Part shown: positions 16,129 through 24,351 of the stretch, one piece after another
Numbering within the stretch: position 1 is the first letter of the stretch
Layout of the letters: the number at the start of each line of letters is the position of its first letter
Source of the DNA: Candidatus Lernaella stagnicola
GTDB taxonomy: Bacteria; Lernaellota; Lernaellaia; Lernaellales; Lernaellaceae
Direction: 5' to 3'
Assembly: GCA_030765525.1 (NCBI GenBank)
Contig: JAVCCK010000028.1
Location: 1-64,000 of the forward strand
DNA: 64,000 bases
Position numbers and translations under genes: made by a program
The notes under the pieces: model-generated
The model's database searches: none
What the model was told of the DNA's origin: nothing
What the model saw: only the letters and a program-made list of their open reading frames with translations

Positions 16129-16512
16129 GTGCCCGAGCGTAACAGTCAAATCGCAATGACCCTGACCACGACCTACGCGGCCGAGGAATCTGCTGTGTTT
16201 GCACACGTGCGCCAGCGTAGGGGCAGAGATCACGCGATCACGCGCGCGGCCCTAGTTACCGCAACCGGACTAAACGACAGAGCTGTCCGCGCCGCGATCG
16301 CCTCCTTGATTCAAATCCACGGTTGTCCGATCGGCAGTTCGCCGCGCGGCGGCTACTACTGGATTGTCGCGCCGGACGAATTACAGGCCGAAGCGGCAAA
16401 GCTGGTTCACTACGGCACGGCAATTTTTCGCCGCCTGCGAGCACTCGTCGGCAGTCGCCGCGCCCGCGAACTGCTCGGCCAGACCGGCCTGTTTGGGAAT
16501 CGCCATCGATGA
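16129..16512 (+). CDS. Winged-helix DNA-binding-like early protein
   Basis: 127 residues from a GTG 6 nt after AAGGAGG; the upstream in-frame ATG (16072) lacks a site and overlaps the hairpin region. Residues about 25-75 form a winged helix-turn-helix pattern (ITRAALVTATGLNDRAVRAA, IASLIQIHGCPIGSS, GGYYWI). This is a common small phage regulator type, possibly a transcription factor of the early or middle operon. Confidence 0.65.
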   Translation: MPERNSQIAMTLTTTYAAEESAVFAHVRQRRGRDHAITRAALVTATGLNDRAVRAAIASLIQIHGCPIGSSPRGGYYWIVAPDELQAEAAKLVHYGTAIFRRLRALVGSRRARELLGQTGLFGNRHR

Positions 16513-17201
16513 ATCGTGAACAAGTCATGGATCGCGTGAAGAAGCTGCTCGCCTTGGGCAAATCGTGTGAGCCGTACGAGGCCGCCCTGGCGATGGAGAA
16601 GGCGCGCGCGTTGATGCGTCGTCACGAAATCGAGGACGGCGACCTAAATGACGACGGCGTGGTTCGCGAGGACATGACCGATTCTTTCGGCCGCCTGCCA
16701 CAGTGGTTGATGATCCTGTCCAGCGCAATCGCCCAGCACTATGACTGCCGCGCCATTCACTACCGACAACAAGCGTCGGGGAAAACGACGGTCTGGATCG
16801 TCGGCGCGGCGGGCGATGTGGAGTTCGCGAAATACGCGCTCGGGGTCGTGGCGCGACAACTTAAATCCAGCCTGGCCGAGTTCAAAAAGCAGTCTCGACG
16901 CAAGTTGAAACGCTGGCAAGCAAACGACTACCGCCTTGGTTACGCCTACGGCGTCGCCGCGACCTTGGGTGAGTTGAAGTCGGGCGCGGTGACCGACCAA
17001 GAGGCGGGCCTGGTACTGAGCAAACAGGCCGCTGCGCAACAATACATCGACGAGAACATGGACTGTACGAAGCACAAAGTGTCGACGGTGGCGGCGACCT
17101 CGGAGGCGGGCAGCGCCGGGTTCGCGGACGGCCGCGACGTAACCATCCAGGAAGCAATGCACGGCCCACAAGGCGGCCGGCGGCTGTTCGGAGAAGTGTA
17201 A
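16509..17201 (+). CDS. DUF2786-containing phage protein
   Basis: 230 residues, ATGA-coupled to the preceding gene. The N-terminal DUF2786 motif is clear (VMDRVKKLLALGKS, AALAMEKARALMRRHEI). The C-terminal domain (WLMILSSAIAQHYDCRAIHY, VGAAGDVEFAKYAL) is the usual partner domain in phage copies. Family members are widespread in phages and mobile elements; biochemical function is not established. Confidence 0.82.
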   Translation: MNREQVMDRVKKLLALGKSCEPYEAALAMEKARALMRRHEIEDGDLNDDGVVREDMTDSFGRLPQWLMILSSAIAQHYDCRAIHYRQQASGKTTVWIVGAAGDVEFAKYALGVVARQLKSSLAEFKKQSRRKLKRWQANDYRLGYAYGVAATLGELKSGAVTDQEAGLVLSKQAAAQQYIDENMDCTKHKVSTVAATSEAGSAGFADGRDVTIQEAMHGPQGGRRLFGEV

Positions 17202-17365
17202 ATGAAGCATCCGACACTCACAATAAAACCGCCGGGGGCGATGAAGAAACCGGCCGGCCGCTGCGCGCCTTTCACGACGAGCGCGACTTGTTCGCGGTCC
17301 TCGGCCTGGATTACATCGAGCCGGAGTTTCGCGATAACCCTCTACCCAGGAGCGCAGTGATATGA
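17202..17365 (+). pseudogene. Frame-disrupted small gene resembling DNA polymerase X thumb segment
   Basis: An ATG at 17202 with ribosome site GGAGAAG opens MKHPTLTIKPPG, but coding character then continues in the -1 frame: DEETGRPLRAFHDERDLFAV, then LGLDYIEPEFRDN, ending at a TGA at 17363-17365. The two frames join if the G-run at 17234-17238 had six instead of five G's. The LF..LGL.Y..PE.R.N pattern resembles the thumb-subdomain end of family X DNA polymerases; no palm or PHP domain is nearby. It may be a decayed gene, a programmed frameshift or an assembly error. The unshifted frame has 52 codons of unlikely composition. Confidence 0.45.
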
Positions 17366-17413
17366 AACTCGACCGCCGAGGGTTGTGGGCGGCGCCGAAA
17401 ACGGAGAAGGCAC

Positions 17414-18070
17414 ATGCCGATTAAACGCTACCGTTGCGAACGCCTTAGCCTGACCACGGGCGATCCGCGGCTTTGCGAAAAGCGCCGTGCTGCGCTCCTC
17501 GACGGCAATCGCGGCCCCCGATTCCCGATCTGCCAACGGTGTATCGACGAGCTCGTCGAGCTTGACGAACTCGATTTAGAACCCGCATCGGCGGTGCCCG
17601 CGCCGCCGGCCAAACCAACAACCAAACAGGAGGATGTACCAATGGGAAAGAAGAAGATGGAAAAACGACGTTGCCCGATCTGCGGTAAAGTGAAGGAAAT
17701 CACCTCGGCCGGCTATTGCGCGGAATGCCGACGGGCGAAAGCCCGCGAGTACTACTACAAGAAGAAAGCGGCGGCAGAGACTGCGCCCGCGCCCGCACCG
17801 AAGGCGGCGCCAAAAGCCGCGCCCGCGCCCGTTCCAGAATTAAAGCGTGAAGCGGAAAAGGCGTCGCCGCTGACCACGGCCGCCGAAACGGCCGCACGGG
17901 CGCAAGCGCAGGCGCCGCCGTCGCTCACGTTGGTCGGCGAAGACGCCCTCGCTGTCGCGGCATTCGGCCGCGCGGCCGCCGCCGAACCGCAACACGCCGC
18001 GTATTATGCCCGAATGATCGGGAAGCGGATCATCGCCGCGATGGCCATGATGGAGCAGAGAGGCGCGTGA
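17414..18070 (+). CDS. Cys-rich zinc-binding phage protein with nested internal start
   Basis: 218 residues, ribosome site GGAGAAGG. Part 1 (1-75) has scattered cysteines including CQRC; part 2 (76-218) has a zinc-ribbon-like CPIC...CAEC (about 87-105), then a Lys-rich and Ala/Pro-rich linker and a helical end. In frame at 17642, an ATG (MGKKKMEKRRC) has a strong ribosome site, AGGAGG, in front. Two products, a 218- and a 142-residue form, or an ancestral fusion of two genes, are both possible. No precise family is recognised. Confidence 0.6.
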   Translation: MPIKRYRCERLSLTTGDPRLCEKRRAALLDGNRGPRFPICQRCIDELVELDELDLEPASAVPAPPAKPTTKQEDVPMGKKKMEKRRCPICGKVKEITSAGYCAECRRAKAREYYYKKKAAAETAPAPAPKAAPKAAPAPVPELKREAEKASPLTTAAETAARAQAQAPPSLTLVGEDALAVAAFGRAAAAEPQHAAYYARMIGKRIIAAMAMMEQRGA

Positions 18071-18756
18071 GCGCGGCGCCCGCCATAGACCGCGCCGCCT
18101 GGCAGCACAATAATCGCCGCCGCCGCGCGATGGTCGCCGAACTGTCGCGCGCGGCGGGTTTGCCCGTCGCCGAAATCGATGAGTGGTTAAAGCGTAAAGT
18201 AATCGCCGTTGCAACCGATGGTAAATCGTTGTCGTCAAAGGACCTCGACGATGGCGGATGGCGGGATCTGTTTCTCGCGCTAAATGAACGGTTGGCCGCC
18301 TACGGCGGGGGGCGTAATCCTTCCGCCGCGGTGGCCGACGCACCCCACCGAAAGGCGCAAGCGTGCCGCAGCCGAACGGTCGGCCGCAACGCTGCCTCGC
18401 TGCTCAGCAGTCGCCAGCGCTACGTCCTGGTCACCCTGGCGCAGCTCCTGTCGATGAGCGACGAGGCCTTAAAATCGTTTTGCCGCGAGCGGTTCGGGTT
18501 CGGCCTACCCGCCACGCGCGACCAGGCGAACAAAACGATCAACGCCTTAAAGCCGATGGCTATTCGCAAACACGATATTCCTGGGCGTGTGCGCCGCGCC
18601 CTGGACGAAGCGCGCCTCGAATCCGCCGACCGACTGTTCCTGGAAGATGTCGCGGCAGCGTTGCGGCGCGGGCGGCAAGGCGCGTCGGTCAAGATCGGCT
18701 CGTTGCCGGTCTTGCTGAAAATTTTCGCCCGCTATCGAATCGGAGGTGCCGCGTGA
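18067..18756 (+). CDS. GemA/gp16-like phage regulator
   Basis: 229 residues from a GTG overlapping the previous stop. The second half (SSRQRYVLVTLAQLLSMSDE, ALKSFCRERFGFGLPATRDQ, ANKTINALK) follows the pattern of Mu gp16/GemA-type proteins, with a Q-x-x-x-I/L start and a paired helix. GemA in Mu affects host gene expression and DNA topology. The N-terminal part (VAELSRAAGLPVAEIDEWLK) may be a second DNA-binding helix pair. The assignment is moderate. Confidence 0.5.
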   Translation: MSAAPAIDRAAWQHNNRRRRAMVAELSRAAGLPVAEIDEWLKRKVIAVATDGKSLSSKDLDDGGWRDLFLALNERLAAYGGGRNPSAAVADAPHRKAQACRSRTVGRNAASLLSSRQRYVLVTLAQLLSMSDEALKSFCRERFGFGLPATRDQANKTINALKPMAIRKHDIPGRVRRALDEARLESADRLFLEDVAAALRRGRQGASVKIGSLPVLLKIFARYRIGGAA

Positions 18757-19037
18757 GTCTCCCTCGTAAAATCGACCCGTTGCTCGCCCGCCAGGTGGAC
18801 AAGATCGTCGCCGACGTCGAGCGCGACTTACCCGCGAAGGCTTTCCTCGATACCGGCGAGGTGGCCGCCGGTCTCGACGTGTCAATCCGCACCGTCCAGC
18901 GAATGGTGCAAAACCGCTATCTACCATCGTTCCGTTCGCGTGGCCACCTCCTGATCCCGCGCTCTGCCGTCCTCGAATTCGTCCGCGCTAACTCCGCCCC
19001 GGCGTATCCGCGCCGCGCCCGAGATTACGATGAGTAG
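18753..19037 (+). CDS. Excisionase-like helix-turn-helix protein
   Basis: 94 residues from a GTG overlapping the previous TGA (GTGA), ribosome site CGGAGGTG. MerR/HTH_17-type fold: DTGEVAAGLDVSIRTVQRMV, then RSRGHLLIPRSAVLEFV. Such small proteins act as excisionases or regulators. It is the last gene of the coupled early run. Confidence 0.75.
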   Translation: MSLPRKIDPLLARQVDKIVADVERDLPAKAFLDTGEVAAGLDVSIRTVQRMVQNRYLPSFRSRGHLLIPRSAVLEFVRANSAPAYPRRARDYDE

Positions 19038-19111
19038 TGGTTGCTCAAATACACGTGGTTGCGCTACACTTAACCGTTGTCGCACCGACGGCAACGCAAG
19101 GGAGAATTTGG

Positions 19112-19645
19112 ATGAAACGCGTATCGTTTGCTGAGCTGGCCGATCGTTTTGCGTTCTCGCCACCTTCGGACTCTAACGGGAAACCTGGCGAATGGTGCAT
19201 CGTCAGATACTACATCAAACCGACTTTAGATGAGTTGCAGATGGGTGTCACTTCGAATGATCCTGATCGATTGGTTATGTGTGGCCCAATTTCTGCTTTA
19301 GGCCCAATTTCTGCTTTAGGCCCAAACCTCGACGATACCGGATTCCGTAACGGCCTCATCGGCCCCGATATCATGACCTTTGCTTCTAAAGCGGAAGCCG
19401 CCGCGACGGCGTGGAAAACCGGCGAGCATGACTGGGCCGAACACGTCGACTCTTTCTTATTAGAATTAATTCTGCACGGTAGCCTCGAACGACACGAGCC
19501 AATACAGCTTTACAAAGGGAACGACTTGCAAGCGTGGCGCGTTGCTTGGATCTTCGCCCTGGGTCTAGTTGCGACGGCCGGAGAAGCCTTTGCGCCGGCC
19601 GGGTCTTGGAAGATCGCCACCTTGGCGACGCCCCTGCTGGCCTAA
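19112..19645 (+). CDS. Unknown protein near prophage right end, probable cargo
   Basis: 177 residues, ribosome site AAGGGAG, 75 bp after the early operon. The N-terminal part (KRVSFAELADRFAFSPPS, GEWCIVRYYIKPTLDEL) has no recognised family; the C-terminus is hydrophobic (WRVAWIFALGLVATAGEAF). Codon use is more AT-rich than in the neighbours, for example tctgcttta in the 18-bp repeat at 19283-19318. Position at the prophage edge and different composition suggest a moron-type cargo gene. Confidence 0.5.
   Translation: MKRVSFAELADRFAFSPPSDSNGKPGEWCIVRYYIKPTLDELQMGVTSNDPDRLVMCGPISALGPISALGPNLDDTGFRNGLIGPDIMTFASKAEAAATAWKTGEHDWAEHVDSFLLELILHGSLERHEPIQLYKGNDLQAWRVAWIFALGLVATAGEAFAPAGSWKIATLATPLLA
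19283..19318. repeat. 18-bp perfect tandem duplication inside a gene
   Basis: ggcccaatttctgcttta occurs twice in a row, followed by a further ggccca. It adds GPISAL twice to the protein, in frame. It looks like a recent slippage duplication. Confidence 0.95.
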
Positions 19646-20139
19646 AGAAAGCAGGCTGAATGCTTTTAACCGCGACTATTTTAAGTTATCCCCGCGCGCA
19701 GCACTTTCCGCAATCCGCGGAAAAAATCAGGCCGAAAACCGGCCGCGGCGATTCAAATTTTTCCACACTTCGCGGAATGCCGCCGGTGGAGGTTGTGACA
19801 TCGCGGCGCTTCGGTGCGCCTGTTTATCGTTTGTTTTCGTCTAGTTATGCCCATGTCACAACGATGTCACAAGCACCCCGTTCTTCCATCGCCCGCCGCG
19901 CCCACCGCACGATGCCCGAACCGCCCGTTTTTACGCGCATAACCGCCCCCGGCCGCCACGTTCAAGCCCCTTTGAAACCCCGTCTAAACCGCGTCACAAC
20001 CGCTTCTAACGCGCTCGTTTTATCAAACCAAACTCCGCGCCGCATAACTAGCTAACCGCCCGTCGTTACGCGCGTTTCCGCGTTTTTCCGGCTCTTTCCG
20101 CATTTATCACACCATACGACTCGGGGCAAAACCGCATAC
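19646..20139. other. Gene-free right end of prophage and junction with host
   Basis: No coding frame with a ribosome site is seen. The stretch holds a small inverted repeat (TTTCCGC at 19705, GCGGAAA at 19717), a 9-mer CTTTCCGCA at both sides (19704 and 20094), and the ATGTCACAA cluster described separately. In Mu-like phages the transposase-binding end sites lie here. The exact phage end and target duplication cannot be placed without an empty-site sequence. Confidence 0.6.
19793..19872. repeat. Cluster of ATGTCACAA sites, candidate transposase end-binding sites
   Basis: ATGTCACAA occurs at 19853-19861 and 19864-19872 (11 bp apart, one helical turn) and inverted at 19793-19801. A partial copy (GTCACAAC) is at 19993-20000. 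The 10-mer GTCACAAGCA at the second site also occurs at 11410, inside the transposase gene. Binding by transposase is an inference. Confidence 0.55.
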
Positions 20140-20168
20140 AAAAAAGGGCATGGTCTTCCATGCCCTTT
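20140..20168 (-). terminator. Rho-independent terminator
   Basis: On the minus strand, an 11-bp stem (AAAGGGCATGG with its complement) has a 4-nt loop and ends in a run of T (six A's on the plus strand at 20140-20145). It lies 26 bp after the stop of the TPR lipoprotein gene and terminates that gene. It also marks host DNA to the right of the prophage. Confidence 0.92.
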
Positions 20169-20193
20169 CTACTTTAACAATGGCGTTGGTTTG

Positions 20194-21513
20194 TCAGACT
20201 TCCTCGCCGATCAAGTCCAGAATGATCTCGGCGATGTGTAGAATCTGAATCAGGGTTTGTTTCAGCCCGTCGGTTCCCGGGTCGTCATACACGGCGCCCA
20301 GGTCGACGTCCAGCATATCCCAATGCGGAATGAACGCCGGTAGGCCGGCCAGTTTGAGCAGCGGGTTCAAATACGACAAGTTGAACGGCTGCCGCGTCTC
20401 GGGGTCGATGTCGAACTCCGTGTCGTCCCACAGGCTGTTGCGCAAGGCGATGGCCATGTTCCGCAAACCGGCCGACAGCGCCATGCCTTCCTCGTCCAGC
20501 AGGTCCAGGCCGGGGAAGCGATAGCGTTCCCAGGAATCGAACATCTCGTTCTGGTTGCCGTCGTGGTAGCCGACGACATCTCCGCTTTGGTCGCCGCGCT
20601 CCGCTTCGATGGCCTCGAACATGAGGCCGAAGTTGTTCGCTGCGCTCGCCAGCATCAGCGCCGCTTCCTGCAGTTGCGGGATGTTCTCCTCGGGCAACGT
20701 GAGGAAACCGGCGTGCGAGGGGTCCTCCATCGCGGCCAGCAGCATGTCGACCGTTTCGCGCAGCGCCGGCAACAAGTCGTCAAAATCCAACTCGGTGATG
20801 GCGTAGAGAATCGTGATGTCCACGTCCAGCGAAATGGCGTCGAACTGGCCCAACACGCCCCACAGCAACTGCGGGATGACGTAACTGCCGTACAGTTCGG
20901 CGTCGTCGAATTGACCCGCCAACTCGGCCTGAAGAACGAAGTGCATGATCACCGGAATGGCGTCGTCTTGCTGAAAATGGTAGCCGTTGGCCAGGCAGAT
21001 CTCGATGTACTCGGCCTGTTCCCGCGCATCGGTGTAAAACAAGCCGCCGAGCGCTTCGTCGATGAAGTTATCCAGAATGTTGTCGGGGTCGGCGCTGCCC
21101 TTGACCGGGCCGCCGTACGACAGCGAATCGATGTAGTCCCACAAGATGCTGATAATATCCAGCATGTGGACGTCGTGCCCCAACACGATGCCATAGTTCG
21201 CTTCGGGGTGCCGCGGCACCTGCTCGAGCGCGAGGCGGAAGTAGGTGTTGGCTACGTCCCCGTCGCCCAGCGCCAGCCAGCGCTTGCCCTCTTCGATCAG
21301 TTCGTTGACCGGCCACGGCGTATCGTCGTCGTCATCGCCGACCGTGTCGTCGTCGCCGACCGTGTCGTCGTCGCCGGCCGTGTCGTCGTCGTCGTCATCG
21401 ACCGCGTCATCGTCGTCGACCGCGCCGTCGTCGTTGTCGTCATCGTCGTCGCCGCAGGCGACGACCGCCAAACACAATACCAGCAGCAAAATAATCAGCC
21501 GTAGTTGTCGCAC
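20194..21513 (-). CDS. Asp-rich lipoprotein with TPR-like domain
   Basis: 439 residues from a GTG at 21511-21513 with ribosome site GGAGGGAG. Signal peptide with lipobox LAVVAC, then about 45 residues nearly all Asp with Val/Thr/Gly spacers (VGDDDTVGDDDD), then a helical domain. It starts with a TPR-like helix pair (GKRWLALGDGDVANTYFRLA, LEQVPRHPEANYG). The rest is helical repeats with no recognised family. It is followed by a terminator and preceded by a 107-bp gap, so it is a single-gene unit. Location: periplasmic side of a membrane or cell surface. Confidence 0.85.
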   Translation of the reverse strand: MRQLRLIILLLVLCLAVVACGDDDDDNDDGAVDDDDAVDDDDDDTAGDDDTVGDDDTVGDDDDDTPWPVNELIEEGKRWLALGDGDVANTYFRLALEQVPRHPEANYGIVLGHDVHMLDIISILWDYIDSLSYGGPVKGSADPDNILDNFIDEALGGLFYTDAREQAEYIEICLANGYHFQQDDAIPVIMHFVLQAELAGQFDDAELYGSYVIPQLLWGVLGQFDAISLDVDITILYAITELDFDDLLPALRETVDMLLAAMEDPSHAGFLTLPEENIPQLQEAALMLASAANNFGLMFEAIEAERGDQSGDVVGYHDGNQNEMFDSWERYRFPGLDLLDEEGMALSAGLRNMAIALRNSLWDDTEFDIDPETRQPFNLSYLNPLLKLAGLPAFIPHWDMLDVDLGAVYDDPGTDGLKQTLIQILHIAEIILDLIGEEV

Positions 21514-21620
21514 GGTTTTCTCCCTCCGGGCAATCAAGACCCCTGATACTACACCGTCGTGGAAAAAAAACGAAGCTGGGTCACCAGCGCCCGAAACAAG
21601 GATTCGCCGCCGCGCCCGCC

Positions 21621-22661
21621 CTACTGCTCCAGCAGCCCGGCGAACACTTCCACCGCGCGATCGATACCGGCGCGATCGACATCCAGATGCGTAACGGCGC
21701 GTATCCGCCCGGGCGACATAGCGATCACGTGCACGTCGTATTCGGTGAGCAGCGCCTGCAGTTCCGGCCCGGTGAAGCGGCAGTCTTCGGTCAGGTCGAT
21801 CATCACGATATTGGTGTCGGTCTCGCCGGGCCGCACGTTCAGGCCCGGCAGGCCGTTGAGCCCTTCGGCCAGGGCGCGGGCGTTGGCGTGGTCGTCGGCG
21901 AGCCGTGGAATGTGGTACTCGAGCGCGTACAAACCGGCCCCGGCCATCAGCCCGACCTGCCGCATGCCGCCGCCCAGCCGCTTGCGCGTCCACCGGGCCC
22001 GCGCGATGGTTTCCTCGTCGCCGGCCAACAGCGAGCCGATCGGCGCGCCCAACCCTTTCGACAAGCAGACGTTGATCGTATCCGCCCATTGGGTCCATTC
22101 GGTGACCGGAATGCCGCGGGCCACTGCGGCGTTCCAGATGCGCGCACCGTCCAAATGGATTCGCAGGCCGTGCTCGGCCGCCAACCGCCCCACCTCTGCC
22201 ATGGTTTCGACCGGAAAAACCCGGCCGCCGGCGCGGTTGTGCGTGTTTTCCAGGCAAATCAAGCGGGTTTGCGGTGCGTGGATGTTGTCGGGCCGAATGC
22301 GCTTCTCAATCATCGGGGCGGTGATGATCCCGTGATGCCCCTCGATCGTGCACACCGACACGTGGGCGATGAACGCCGGGCCACCGCTTTCGTAAACGTA
22401 CAAGTGCGCGCCGACGTCGCAAATGATTTCGTCGCCCGGCGCGGTTTGCACCTCGATGGCCGTTTGGTTGGACATCGTGCCGCTGGGGAAAAAAAGCGCC
22501 GCCTCTGTGCCCAGCATCGCAGCGGTTTTTTCTTCCAGCTTTTTCGTGGTGGGATCGTCGCCGAGCACGTCGTCGCCAACCTCGGCCTCGATCATCGCCT
22601 GCAACATATCGGGGCCGGGTTTGGTGACGGTATCGGACCGTAAGTCGACTCGTAGGCTCAT
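21621..22661 (-). CDS. ltaE: Low-specificity L-threonine aldolase
   Basis: 346 residues, standard for the PLP-dependent beta-eliminating lyase family. Cleaves L-threonine and L-allo-threonine to glycine and acetaldehyde. Features: DLRSDTVTKP at the start, GDDVLGDDPT, PSGTMSNQ, HLDGARIWNA (PLP and substrate contacts), and the PLP lysine K202 in SKGLGAP. Encoded 16 bp downstream of the sigma54-type regulator on the same strand, with which it may be co-transcribed. Cytoplasmic. Confidence 0.95.
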   Translation of the reverse strand: MSLRVDLRSDTVTKPGPDMLQAMIEAEVGDDVLGDDPTTKKLEEKTAAMLGTEAALFFPSGTMSNQTAIEVQTAPGDEIICDVGAHLYVYESGGPAFIAHVSVCTIEGHHGIITAPMIEKRIRPDNIHAPQTRLICLENTHNRAGGRVFPVETMAEVGRLAAEHGLRIHLDGARIWNAAVARGIPVTEWTQWADTINVCLSKGLGAPIGSLLAGDEETIARARWTRKRLGGGMRQVGLMAGAGLYALEYHIPRLADDHANARALAEGLNGLPGLNVRPGETDTNIVMIDLTEDCRFTGPELQALLTEYDVHVIAMSPGRIRAVTHLDVDRAGIDRAVEVFAGLLEQ

Positions 22662-22677
22662 CGGTTTCCTCTTTGAA

Positions 22678-24237
22678 TCAATCGATTCCGTACTTCTTTA
22701 TTTTTTCATAAAGCGTCGAGGCGGCAATCCCCAAGCGTTCGGCCGCTTCCCGCTTCGAGTACTCGGTGATAGCGCGGCGAATCAGTTCGGCCTCCGCCTC
22801 GGCCAGGGTCGGCAAATCGCCGCTCGCGGCGCGCGCCGGCCGCAGCAGCAGATCGCCCGCCGTAATCACGTCGCTGTCGCCCGCCAAAACCAGGGCGCGG
22901 CCCATCACGTTGGCCAGTTCGCGCACGTTGCCCGGCCAATCGTAGGCGGCCAGTGTCTTGTGCGCTTCGTCGTCGATCGTGGGCGCTTTGTCGAGTCCTT
23001 GGCGTGTCGCCTCCCGCTGCAGCAAATGACCGGCCAGCAGCGGAATATCCTCGCGCCGGACCCGCAGCGACGGTACGAGGATAGGCACCATGTCCAGACG
23101 GTAGTAGAGGTCTTCGCGAAACCGCCCTTCTTTCACTTCTTCGGCCAAGTCGCGGTGGGTCGCCGCCACAACGCGCACGTCGATGGTGATGTTTCGCTTC
23201 GCGCCCACCCGCCGCACTTCCCGCTCCTCGAGCACGCGCAGCAAATGGGCCTGAAGCCCCAAGGGCAGTTCGGCGATTTCGTCGAGGAACAAGGTGCCGC
23301 CGTCGGCCAGTTCGAACATACCCGGCCGGTCGGCGTTGGCGCCGGTGAACGCGCCTTTGACGTGTCCGAAAAGCTCGCTGGCCACCAGTTCCTTGACGAT
23401 CGAGCCGCAATTGACCGCCACGAAGGGACCGTTGCGACGCCGGCCGTGGTTGTGCAGCGCCCGCGCCACCAGCTCCTTGCCGCAACCCGTCGGCCCCTGC
23501 ACCAACACGGTCACGTCCACCGCCGCGACCTTGCGGACCAGCGAGAAAATGCGTCGCATCGCCTCGCTGCGTCCCACCATGCCGGCGAACAACGTCTCCG
23601 CCGCCGGCACGACGATCTCACTGTCGGTGGCGGCCTCGATGACCAGCGTGCTTTCTCCCAGGCGAATCGACGTTCCCGGCGGGACCGGGGCTTCGGTGAC
23701 TTTCACGTCCTCAACCAGCACGCCGTTGCGACTTTCCAGGTCGTGCACGATCCAGCCGTCGGTTCCCAAACTCAAGCGCGCATGGCGGCCCGATACGAAT
23801 TCATCGGTCAACACCACGTCGCAACCGCCGTGGCTGCCGATGACCAGCGCCCGCTCGCCCAACTCGACGCTACGCGGCGCGTCGGGCCCGCCGGTAACCA
23901 GCAGGCGGCTTTCGATCGTGGTCAGCGTGTCGCGCCCGGCGTCGAAACGCAGCGTTTTCGTGCGAGCGGCCTCGGCAGCCATGTCGCCTTCCTCATGGCT
24001 TCGGAGGCTGGGACGAAGCGCAAATCCTCCCATATACACCGGCTCTTCCGGAGCCACCTCTTCACGTTCGCCGCCTCGCTCCACCCACACCACGCGCCGC
24101 GACGGCGTTATCTTCACCGTATTTGTGATACCGGGAAGTTGCACTTCGGCGTCGGCGCCGCCGACTGACAAGCCCTCGGCAGGCAACCGAACACGCAATC
24201 GTTCGCGGCCTCGCTCTTCAATTTCCAGGAACCACAT
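22678..24237 (-). CDS. FHA-domain sigma54-dependent transcriptional regulator
   Basis: 519 residues. An N-terminal region of about 95 residues is unassigned; the FHA domain (about 115-205: [32 protein letters not shown]) binds phosphothreonine peptides. The sigma54 AAA+ domain (about 220-450) has Walker A GPTGCGKE (usual form GESGTGKE), the sigma54-contact loop GAFTGA, Walker B TLFLDEI and the arginine finger region. A C-terminal Fis-type helix-turn-helix ([20 protein letters not shown]) binds DNA. FHA input implies control by Ser/Thr kinases, common in myxobacteria-like organisms. Targets are unknown. Confidence 0.95.
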   Translation of the reverse strand: MWFLEIEERGRERLRVRLPAEGLSVGGADAEVQLPGITNTVKITPSRRVVWVERGGEREEVAPEEPVYMGGFALRPSLRSHEEGDMAAEAARTKTLRFDAGRDTLTTIESRLLVTGGPDAPRSVELGERALVIGSHGGCDVVLTDEFVSGRHARLSLGTDGWIVHDLESRNGVLVEDVKVTEAPVPPGTSIRLGESTLVIEAATDSEIVVPAAETLFAGMVGRSEAMRRIFSLVRKVAAVDVTVLVQGPTGCGKELVARALHNHGRRRNGPFVAVNCGSIVKELVASELFGHVKGAFTGANADRPGMFELADGGTLFLDEIAELPLGLQAHLLRVLEEREVRRVGAKRNITIDVRVVAATHRDLAEEVKEGRFREDLYYRLDMVPILVPSLRVRREDIPLLAGHLLQREATRQGLDKAPTIDDEAHKTLAAYDWPGNVRELANVMGRALVLAGDSDVITAGDLLLRPARAASGDLPTLAEAEAELIRRAITEYSKREAAERLGIAASTLYEKIKKYGID

Positions 24238-24351
24238 ACGACCCTCCGGTTGGAACGGCCCGTCCTCCGCAGCCGCCGCGCCTCCACCCTGCCGTGCTGT
24301 AACAATACGGCTGTATCATAGCAAGCGCGCCTGGGTTGTCGAACCTCGCCG

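Larger units (their letters stand above)
1..20139. mobile_element. Mu-like transposable prophage (BcepMu-type layout), left part outside window
   Basis: A contiguous block of phage genes: DDE transposase with a MuB-type ATPase, Gam, an S24 repressor, and leftward head genes matching Mu gp25 through gpI in Mu order. Early genes run right and structural genes run left from the repressor, as in BcepMu-type phages, whereas Mu transcribes everything one way. The right boundary is not seen directly. It must lie after the last phage-like gene (ends 19645) and before the terminator of the first host gene (20140-20168). The left end, tail genes and most of the capsid module are outside the window. No endolysin gene was recognised in the part shown. 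Confidence 0.93.

Noticed and set aside
19705-19723. TTTCCGC/GCGGAAA hairpin as terminator of the early operon
   Set aside because: No T-run on the plus strand after the stem; A-rich instead.
20563-21504. 313-codon plus-strand frame ending in Val/Ile repeats
   Set aside because: Antisense to the Asp-rich lipoprotein; the Val/Ile/Asp repeats are the complement of GAC/GAT runs.
22423-24168. 581-codon plus-strand frame
   Set aside because: Lies opposite the threonine aldolase and sigma54 regulator genes; Arg/Gln/His-rich shadow with no domain.
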